This document shows positions 43,849-52,526 of a stretch of 54,135 bases of DNA, piece after piece. The DNA is from Russula earlei (lineage: Eukaryota > Basidiomycota > Agaricomycetes > Russulales > Russulaceae). Positions within the stretch are counted from its first letter, which is position 1, and each line of letters begins with the position of its first letter. The stretch lies in contig JAGFNK010000360.1 of assembly GCA_025769875.1 (NCBI GenBank), forward strand, positions 1-54,135, given 5' to 3'. A model generated the notes under the pieces. That model worked only from the letters and a program-made list of their open reading frames with translations, did no database searches and had not been told where the DNA came from. A program made the position numbers and the translations under genes.

Positions 43849-44681
43849 TGTTACGAACCAAGGCCAAGTCCTGGCTGAAGATTGTCCTATTTTACTCAAG
43901 AAAAACCTCTCTCACTTTGCATTGCCGACTCCCTTCCATTTTCTGGGCTATCCCTCCTGCGGTACAAGATATTGCTATTGCAAAGGCACTATAACACGAC
44001 CAGGCACCAGTTTCCTAATCGGGTAATCATCGCGTGGCAGCCACATGGCCACTCAGCCACCATGGACCCTGAAACAGCGGCACAAACTCTTAGAAACTGT
44101 TGCATAAATCATCTGACAGTCATCAAGGCTCCAATGACATCATGGCTGACTGAGCGACTCCACAGTGACCTCATAGGCTCACTAAGCGCTCCACAGTGAC
44201 ATCATAATGATGTCATCGCTCCACAAATGATCAGTAATGCGCTCAGTAAGCCTGAAACTTGACACAAGCAAGTTTATGCCTCTGTAGTCCTATTGGATGG
44301 TACCAAAGAGTCTAGAATAGTCCCAGTGCTTTGTAATCGACCCTGTACACTGTATATAAGCCCCAATGAAGCATGGCAGTCGTCAGACTGTCCATTTGTG
44401 ATACTCTCATCTTCCTGGGTACTCCCCTGCGACCGCTCAGTCTAAAGATTCCCCTCGCTTCCAAGGTACTCTTCAACGACCAGCCTTGTTTAAAGTCCCC
44501 TTGCTACACTGGCCTCCAGCCTTCGCCTTTGTCTCTTGCAGCACCTACCAGTCCCCATCTGGTACCTCCTTGTCGTTTGGCTCGTCCTCTTGTTCAACAC
44601 CGCCTTCGCCGCGTATCATCTGTTCCGACCTTTGCCCACCTGCTCCTGAGTCCATACGGATCAGCAGTACGTGTCTTGACA
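43849..44681 (+). repeat. LTR A, plus orientation, 58 bp from its inverted partner
   Basis: 833 bp, TGTTACGAACC...TCTTGACA. The flanks GCTTG and CTTTC do not match. With 42963-43790 it forms a long inverted repeat with a 58-bp spacer. Confidence 0.92.
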
Positions 44682-44682
44682 C

Positions 44683-44728
44683 TTTCAGTGCACATGATTT
44701 CGTGCTCAGCCGGATCACATACCTTACA
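44683..44728 (-). repeat. Isolated 5' tip of a K-type LTR
   Basis: In minus sense TGTAAGGTATGTGATCC, related to the first ~45 bp of LTR K. It sits exactly between an LTR A end and an LTR B fragment. Confidence 0.45.
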
Positions 44729-45048
44729 GAGGTATGGTTACCGGGAGCATCAAGTAGTTACACAGGGAAGTGGCCAGAATGATCACAAGGGGATGGCCCT
44801 TAAAGGAGTATCCCAGGGGTAGAGAGTGCCATAAACAAATGGACAGTCTGCAGACTGTCTGGTACTTTATTGAGTGCTTATATACTACAAGAGAGCTACT
44901 AAATAAAGGATGCATTGTAACCTTTTTATCAATCACAATAACTGGATGAGTAAGGCACCCAGGGGTGCTTGGTAAGCATGCTCAGTCATGCTGAGAAATC
45001 TGCTGAGTAAGGAGGGCTTGGGTGATGAGTAATAGTTCTTGAAGTCCA
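44729..45048 (-). repeat. LTR B 3' half, minus orientation
   Basis: A diverged reverse-complement match to the 3' half of LTR B (shared GGACAGTCTGCAGACTGTC near 44840), cut on the right by a complete LTR B. Confidence 0.7.
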
Positions 45049-46013
45049 TGTCATGAACCATTTCCCAGAGAGGGCCCTTGAAGGACCCTTCCTTATGAGA
45101 GGAAACCCAGTCTCTATGATGTCACCCTGTTCACACAGACAAAAGGGGTGAGTAGAGGTGTCCACAATATTGTGTGCGCGTTGTCATGCGAGTGATTCTT
45201 GGCACAATTGACATACAGCAAGCCCTACTTAATGGCAACCCTTTGAGCAATAAAGAACAGTATTATAGCCTCCCTAAGGACCTTTTAGGACGACTCTATG
45301 TGCTCTACAATAGGCACTAACATGATACTAAGGACCCTACAACACATTATTAGACTAACTCTAATAACCATAGAACAAACTATGAAGCAATACTAAGGAC
45401 CTTAATAGAAGTATTAGGGTCGACTCTAAGGACCCTAATGGAACTATATAAGGGGCCTTATAGGCAACTCTATTCCCTGAACCAAACTACAAGTCTCCAC
45501 ATGACCGGCCCTAAACTAACTAACAGCAAATGGATCACATGCTTTGCATGCATACTAAAGCAGTGAACACGTGGACAGTAAAGGCTCTTACTCATCAAGA
45601 GGAGCCTTCTTACTCAGCAGCTTACTGAGCATGAGTGAGCATGCTCAGTAAGCATACTCCAACTTCTTACTCATCTGTCTAGTGTGCTTGATAACAAGGT
45701 TATAACTTGTTCCCTGTTTTAGCAGTTCTTTTGTAGTATATAAGTGCTCAATAAAGTAGCAGACAGTCTTCAGACTGTCCATTTGTTTACAGCACTCTCT
45801 ACTCCTGGGATACTCCTTTAAGGACCATCCCCATGTGACCATTCTGGCTTCTTCCCTGCATACCTGCTCGACTCTACCAGTGACTGTACCTCTCTGGTAT
45901 TTGATACTGCTTTGGACCCTGCTCCTTCCCCACGCCGTCTTAGACATCTACCAACTTATCTTTGAGCTTATCCCTCACTCTTGAACTGGATAGTTCAACA
46001 GTGAGTCTTGACA
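45049..46013 (+). repeat. Complete LTR B
   Basis: 965 bp, TGTCATGAACC...GTCTTGACA, with TATA near 45738 and a GACAGTC/GACTGTC hairpin downstream. The flanks GTCCA and AATTA do not match, so this copy is rearranged or lost its partner. Confidence 0.9.
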
Positions 46014-46346
46014 AATTATGCTTGATAACAAGGTTATGACTTGTTCCCTATTTAGCAGTTCTCTTGTAGTATATAAACACTCAATAAAGTAGTGGACAGT
46101 CTTCAGACTGTCCATTTGTTTACGGCACTCTCCAACCCTGGGATACTCCTTTAAGGACCATCCCCTTGTGACCATTCTGGCTACTTCTCTGCATACCTGC
46201 TCAACTCTACCAGTAACTGTACCCTTCTGGTACTTGATACTGCTTTGGACTCTACTCTTTGCCCACACCATCCTAGATGTCTATCAACTCAACTTCAAAC
46301 TGACCCCTCGCTCTTGAACTGGATAGTTCAACAGTGAGTCCTGACA
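46014..46346 (+). repeat. LTR B 3' fragment
   Basis: Matches the last ~333 bp of LTR B directly after the complete copy, ending GTCCTGACA. Together with 44729-45048 it forms inverted 3' halves around the complete LTR. Confidence 0.8.
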
Positions 46347-46620
46347 CACAGCCTATGGGTGCACTTTGAGGGAAAAATAAGTTCAGTTGTAATGTGTGTA
46401 ATATACATGTGCAGGCTGCCTGAGTCCAGCTTCACCAATTCTTGCTCAAATCTCATGAAAATAATGGGGCTAGATAGCCCTTATTAAGGCAATTCAGGGG
46501 ATATAAGTTTTATTAAAATCCAAGCAGAAATGAGGGAGATATTTGCCTTGCATGTTGAAGGGGGTTTTTGCGCTGAATTTGTGGTTTCAAGCGCTGTGCC
46601 AAGTGCACTGAAAATGGCAA
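46347..46620 (-). repeat. Repeat H, minus copy
   Basis: About 274 bp that match, inverted, 52102-52392 at perhaps 70-75% identity (shared TTGCCATTTTCAG, ATATCTCCCTCA, TTTTCATGAGATTTGAG, GCTGGACTCA). It abuts the gag/pol boundary of gypsy K copy 2. Family unknown; no ORF. Confidence 0.65.
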
Positions 46621-46634
46621 TAAGGCCAGGTAAT

Positions 46635-49425
46635 TCAAGCTGGGGGAAAATCCACACCATTATTGACCATGGCAGTAGCCCATGAGCAACATTGTTCTTC
46701 AGAATATCCAGACATTATCGCCGCAACTTCCTCAGGAGATGGTCCTTCATTATAAGTTTGTGTCTCCTGTTGAGTAGGTTGTTGGGTTGGTTGATCATCA
46801 GGAGGATTTTCCTGATAATATTCGGTTGGTTGTTCGTCAGTTTGAGCTAAACGAACATGGGTGTTGACCTGTTCTTCAGGGTAGTACAGTTCCTGGTATT
46901 CATCTGGTTCTATAACTTCAACCAGACATGTTTTCATAGGAACTGATTTGAAGGTGGCCAACTTGTTAGGACAATTGTGAGCAACATGTCCTTGTTTGGA
47001 GCAAAAGAAGCAATGTCCTTCAACTTGGTGTTGTTTCTTCTCTTGCTCTGTAGTGGCCGCTCTAGCACGATCAACATCCATTGGAACAACTTGATTGTTG
47101 CTCCTAAGAATGAATTGACCTGTAGGGTTCCTTGGTACAAAAGTAGGATTGGCCCTAGGAGGCGGTCCAGGAGGAGGGCGGAATGTAGTGTTGGTAGGAC
47201 GGAAGTTAAGGAATTGTTGGGGATTATGTGCGATATTGCGTATATCTCCCATATAGCTTTGTCTGACAGCGTATTTGTTGTGTTCCTTTCTAGCCGCTTC
47301 AGTCCATTCCACGAAATTGGTAGGTAGAGTTTCCCTTGATAAGATGTTGTTAAGGAGTGGCCTACTAAGACCTCTAGCAAAATAGTCTAGAGTTTCATTT
47401 GCGTTTAGGTCATATCCTGCGTCATTGGCAAGGTTGGTAAAAGTGGCAATATAAGAGTCCAGGTCAGGTCCTTGTTGCCTTAGAACCACCAATTTGTTGA
47501 ATGCGTTTTGCCTTTTATTAGTATCAGTGAAGGCATTATTAAACGCATTTCTAAAGTTGTCCCATAGAACTTCGTCGGTCCTGAGTATTCCAAGATGTTG
47601 ACACTATCATTGACTGTTTCCAGTTGAATGTCAACCCAGTGGTCCACATTAGGGCCCCTTATAAAGGATAGACAAGCGTTAACTTGTCTATAGGGATTGT
47701 TGAAGAGGGAGTTTTTATCATTCATATTGTGAAAGATGGCAAACTCTCTCATGAATTTGGAGGATTGGGAGTGGTCTCCATCAAAGATAGATGGTGGGTT
47801 ACCCCTGATTGCTCCGTTAGAAGGGATTGGGACTATGGCAGCCATAGCTGGAGGAGGTGGAGTAGGAGGTGAAGGTGGAGTAGGGGGAGTAGGAGGTCTA
47901 GGAGTGGGTACATGAGCGATACCAAAGATCCTTTGTGGTACAGGAAGTGGTTCAGGTGCTGGCGTGGCTTCTACAACTAGATGTATAGGAGATAACCTTG
48001 GTAAAGGTTGTCTGGTTTGAGGTCAAGAGGAAGGTCATTCAGATTCTTCTGCCGAAGATAAATGATGTCTTCCAAGAGAGGGTGAAGGTTGGTATTGAAA
48101 GAGTTGGTACTGGGGGTCTGATTGATCCCAAGTTCCTAAACCATGTTCTTCGTTGTTGAGAACAAGGCCTTTGTGAGTGGTGTATTCAAGGTTAAGTCCA
48201 ACTTCTTGTCTATCAAGTTTATACCAACGTCCGTTGATAAATTTGATAGGGTGATAAAGGTTTTTGATGTGGAGGTAGTATCCTACTGTCATGAACCATT
48301 CCCCGGAGAGGGCCCTTGAAGGACCCTTCCTTATAGGAGGAAACCCAGCCTCTATGGTGTCACGCTGTTCACACGAGCAAAAGGGGTGAGTAGAGGTGTC
48401 CACAATATCGCGCGCGCATTGTTGCGCGAGCGATTCTCGGCACAATCGACATACAGCAAGCCCCACTTAAAGGCAACCCTTCTAGCAACAAAAGACAGTA
48501 TTAGGGCCTTCCTAAGGACCCTTTGTGACGACCCTAGAAACTCTACTATAGGCACTAACCTAGTATCAAAGGCCCTACAACGCGTTATTAGACCAGCTCT
48601 AATAACTATAGAACGAACTATAAGGCAATACTAAGGACCTTAATAGAAGTATTAGGGTTGACTCTAGGGACCCTAATAGAACTATATAAGGGCCTTATAA
48701 GATAACACTATTCCCTAACCAAACTACAAGTCCTCAAATGACCGGCCCTAAACTAACTAACAGGAGATGAATCAGGTGCTCGCATGTGCACTAAAGCAGT
48801 GAACACGTGGACAATGGAAGCTCTTACTCATCAAGAGAAGCCTTCTTACTCAGCAGCTTACTGAGCATGACTGAGCATGCTCAGTAAGCATCCTCCGACT
48901 TCTTACTCATCACTCTACTATGCTTGATAACAAGGTTATGACTTGTTCCCTATTTAGCAGTTCTCTTGTAGTATATAAGCGCTCAATAAAGTAGCGGACA
49001 GTCCTCAGACTGTCCATTTGTTTACGGCACTCTCCATCCCTGGGATACTCCTTTAAGGACCGTCCCCTTGTGACTATCCTGGCCTCTTCCCTGCGTGATT
49101 GTTCTACTCTCACAGTAACAATACCTCTCTGGTATTTGTTACTACTCTGGACTCTACTCCTTGCCCACTGTGGTCTTGGACGTCTATCGACTTGTCTTCG
49201 AGCTTATCCCTCGCTCTTGAACTGGATAGTTCAACAGTGAGTCTTGACACCTACTTCGGGTTCGTTGGGGTGCCAAAAGGTTTTACCAGTGATACGTTCA
49301 GGTAGATTGTCTTGGTTACATCAAGTGACAGTTCGGTGTTGAAGAGGGTTAGATGAGGAAGCTGGTTCGATAGAGGGTTCAGGGATAACAAGAGTGCTCA
49401 AGGTAGAAGCCGTAGTGAAACATTA
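46635..49425 (-). pseudogene. Gypsy K copy 2: Gag, split by solo LTR B
   Basis: The frame 47492-46635 (285 codons) carries the second half of the Gag domain, the knuckle C-F-F-C-S-K-Q-G-H-V-A-H-N-C and the acidic tail, and is intact where copy 1 has a stop. A frameshift near 47490-47590 separates it from 47845 upstream (start of the Gag domain). Coding similarity continues to 48281 (R-I/K-N-L-Y-H-P-I-K/E-F-I-N-G-R-W-Y), then across the solo LTR B (48287-49249) to about 49425. Pol is missing: repeat H follows within 15 bp of the gag stop. Confidence 0.85.
48287..49249 (+). repeat. Solo LTR B, duplication CCTAC
   Basis: 963 bp with perfect CCTAC at 48282-48286 and 49250-49254. Copy 1 of gypsy K shows the empty site at about 2477-2485. 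TATA is near 48973 and the GGACAGTC/GACTGTCC hairpin near 48998. Confidence 0.96.
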
Positions 49426-49437
49426 AGCTTGGTCTGA

Positions 49438-50238
49438 TGTCATGGTAACTACCCATGTCAGTTCACAAGCATAAAGACAAGTCGGTGATAGAGAGGTGTT
49501 CAAGAAACGGGCTGGTTCCCATGTATAAAGAGTAAGGATCCCTGCAGCGGTCGAAGTGTTTTATGCTAAACAGGTTATGGCCAATAGACCCTTCCTAGTA
49601 CGACTTGGTCCATTGAGAAGCTAGGGTAAGTTTATAATGGGATAAACTAGGGCTGGTTCCACTAGCTATATGCATTCAAGTCTGTCGGGGACCTTGAACA
49701 ACGCAGAGAAAGTAGAGGAAGGTAGGTCTTAAAGGAGGAGAGCTCTTCTCAGGGGAGTGAAGAGAGACTCTTAGGGAAGGAAGGGAAAGGCAAAGAGTAG
49801 ATGGTGGATGGTGTGTTGAGAGTTGATGAAATGGAGAGGTGGATGTGGTTTGAGGATTAAGAGTGAAGTGGGTTGGATTCTACAAGAGACCAAGCTTAGG
49901 GCTTTGGTCACAAAGTACTGAGCTTATATATACAGGAGAAGTGCAGCAATAGCTGCACTTTGACTGTGCTACTAGTATAGTAGGAGTCATAGGAATGAGG
50001 CCACGAATGAGTCAGAACCAAATAACTGTGCTGCACAGTAGGTGCGCAGCATTGCACAGTTGAAACTAGGAAGTGAATATAAATAGAAAGAGAACCAAAC
50101 AAAGGGAAAGTAACAGCAATCCAGTGTTACCTGGACATGTATGGATCACATGATAACACAGAAAGGATCACAAGATGTAAGAGATCACGAGACCAGTAAG
50201 TAAAGGGACATATAAAAGCAAGCAGTCCATAGTGAAAG
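49438..50238 (-). repeat. LTR of gypsy K, copy 2, 5'-truncated
   Basis: Matches 2668-3518 of copy 1. It ends where LTR A begins (50239), about 80 bp short of the LTR 5' end. TATA, the hairpin (49938-49959) and the self-priming complement are retained. Confidence 0.85.
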
Positions 50239-51068
50239 TGTTACGAACCAAGGCCAAGTCCTGGCCGAGGATTGTCCTATTTTACTCAAGAAAGACCTCT
50301 CTCACTTTGCATTGCCGACTCCCTTCCATTTTCTGGGCTATCCCTCCTGTGGTACAAGATATTGCTATTGCAAAGGCACTCTAACATGACCAGGCACCGG
50401 TTTCCTAATCGGGTAATCATCGCGTGGCAGCCACATGGCCACCCAGCCACCATGGACCCGAAACAGCGGCACAAACTCTTAGAAACTGTTGCATAAATTA
50501 TCTGACGTCATCAAGGCTCCAATGACATCATGGCTGACTGAGCGACTCCACAGTGACCTCATAGGCTCACTAAGCGCCCCACAGTGACATCATAATGATG
50601 TCATCGCTCCACAATGATCAGTAATACGCTCAGTAAGCCTGAAACTTGACACAAGCAAGTTTATGCCTCTGTAGTCCTATTGGATGGTACCAAAGAGTCT
50701 AGAATAGTCCCAGTGCTTTGTAATCGACCCTGTACACTGTATATAAGCCCCAATGAAGCATGGCAGTCGTCAGACTGTCCATTTGTGATACTCTCATCTT
50801 CCTGGGTACTCCCCTGCGACCGCTCAGTCTAAAGATTCCCCTCACTCCCAAGGTACTCTTCAACGACCTGCCTTGTTTAAAGTCCCCTCGTTACACTGGC
50901 CTCCAGCCTTCGCCTTTGTCTTTTGCAACACCTACCAGTCCCTATCTGGTACCTCCTCGTCGTTTGGCTCGTCCTCTTGTTCAACGCCGCCTTCGCCGCG
51001 TATCATCTGTTCCGACCCTTGCCCACCTGCTCCTGAGTCCTTAGTGATCGGCAGTACGTGTCTTGACA
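50239..51068 (+). repeat. LTR A with internal sequence on its 3' side
   Basis: 830 bp, TGTTACGAACC...TCTTGACA. TATATAAG lies at 50740-50747 and AGACTGTCCA at 50772-50781. The 5' flank GAAAG is not repeated at 51069, and the sequence after it carries a complementary priming site. It is best read as the 5' LTR of an element rather than a solo LTR. Confidence 0.85.
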
Positions 51069-51070
51069 TC

Positions 51071-51080
51071 TGGACAGTCT
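51071..51080 (+). promoter_or_regulatory. Putative self-priming site of LTR A element
   Basis: TGGACAGTCT, two bases after the LTR, is the reverse complement of AGACTGTCCA at 50772-50781, which begins 32 nt after the start of the TATA box. Spacer and length match the K and E elements. Confidence 0.6.
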
Positions 51081-51114
51081 CTCATCATCCCTGTATTGAC
51101 CAGCCAACGCTCAA

Positions 51115-52038
51115 GTGTCCACTCCTAACTCCCCCACTTTGGTTAACACCTCCTTGCGCCTCCCTTCTCCTCTGCAACCTACCCCACGCACCGCCCTTCG
51201 TATCCTCACTGAAGACATCGACCCGGTCGACGTGTCCTCACCTCTCAGCCTCTTGTACTCCCCAACGGCTCCCCCATCGTCTCCTACCACTGCCCAGCCT
51301 ATCCCAGGGGACTTTGTCCCTGTTGGCACCCCCCCTCCAGCGCAGAACGAGCAACAGCAAGTGGACCGTCCTCCCTTGCCTGAAGGCTTCCTCGACCGTC
51401 CTCCTTGCACAGCATTCCAATTCCACCCTCACCAGTACTTCGTCCTTCCCACTACTAATTGATCCCGCAAGCAGTGGCGTCCCCTCCACGACCTCAACCA
51501 CCAAGATTATCTAGGGCGCATCCCTACCTCAGACCAGTTGAGTCGTCGTGCCTTCACAGACACCTTCACCACTGCCTTTCGTGCACGCATCGTCCACACT
51601 TTTGCAGTCAAACCCTCCGACTCTGCCCTTGCCACCCAGTACAATCTAACCCCCTTCGGCATCTGTTCCAACGTCGGGATCTATGCCCCAGACGCTGACT
51701 TCCCCCTCGGACGCATCACATACATCTTCAATACTTCTTTGTTTAGGAAACTACTTACCTTGCCTGCTATTTACCGCCCTGCTTACAAGGGCTCATTTTG
51801 CTTATCCATTGTACACGACTTCTTGGACGGACGCCTTGCTTTCGCTTACGGTTACTTACATTTCGAGGAGAACAGTAACCGCGTAGCCCTACGGCATTAC
51901 TCGACTTATACAGTCGACACCATACAATTCAACCCTCAGCTACTTCGCTTTTGTTTCACACCTCGCATTCCCCCTAACCCTCTCGAAATAATCGAGAGGT
52001 ACTGCCTCGAAACCATAGATCTTGCGCACGGTTCTTAA
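51115..52038 (+). CDS. Unrecognised 307-codon ORF behind LTR A (one in-frame TGA)
   Basis: A single frame runs from ATG 51115 to TAA 52036-52038 with one TGA at 51460-51462. The N-terminal ~110 residues are Pro/Thr/Ser-rich. The C-terminal ~190 are a globular-looking domain with F-R-A-R-I-V-H-T-F, F-P-L-G-R-I-T-Y-I-F-N-T, Y-K-G-S-F-C-L-S-I-V-H-D-F and L-A-F-A-Y-G-Y-L-H-F-E. I recognise no family, and it has no zinc knuckle, protease or RT signature. Its position 46 bp after the LTR A end suggests the first ORF of the LTR A element, Gag-like by place only. AATAAA occurs twice shortly after the stop (52067, 52077). Confidence 0.5.
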
Positions 52039-52101
52039 AAAGTAAGAACCACCCTTGTAACGCTTCAATAAAGATCGAATAAAGATCCTTTTCTTGTTTT
52101 A

Positions 52102-52392
52102 TTGCCATTTTCAGCGCACTTGGCGGAGCTTGAATTCCACCCAAATCGGCACAGAAACCCCCTCAAACATGCGGGATGAATATCTCCCTCAAAACATCTT
52201 CAATTCATATGAAAATTATTGTCCCTGAATCGCCTGAATGAGGGCTAGGCAGCCCCATTGTTTTCATGAGATTTGAGTGAGAATTGGTAGAGCTGGACTC
52301 AAGCCACCTCCACATGTGTATTAGATGAATTACAACTCAAAATCATGGTCTATATCTATTATTTTTCCCTCATGTTGTACCCATGGGCTGTC
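52102..52392 (+). repeat. Repeat H, plus copy
   Basis: Inverted relative to 46347-46620, starting TTGCCATTTTCAG in both, each preceded by TTA, and ending near CCCATGGGCTGTC. It follows the LTR A internal sequence. Confidence 0.65.
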
Positions 52393-52526
52393 TTGAGGCA
52401 GCCCCATAGTGTTTTTGACTCAAGTGTTGTGGTGTGCAACATTGTTTCCAGTGCAATTGGAGTCGCGGCCAGCCACTCATCACCCCTCTCACCTCTCGAT
52501 TCTGACCATCCTTCTTGTTTTTCACA

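Noticed and set aside
43823..44822. Frames of 67-149 codons inside LTR A copies, repeated at 28.4, 43.6 and 50.3 kb
   Set aside because: They lie wholly in the LTR, recur only because the LTR recurs, and are broken differently in each copy.
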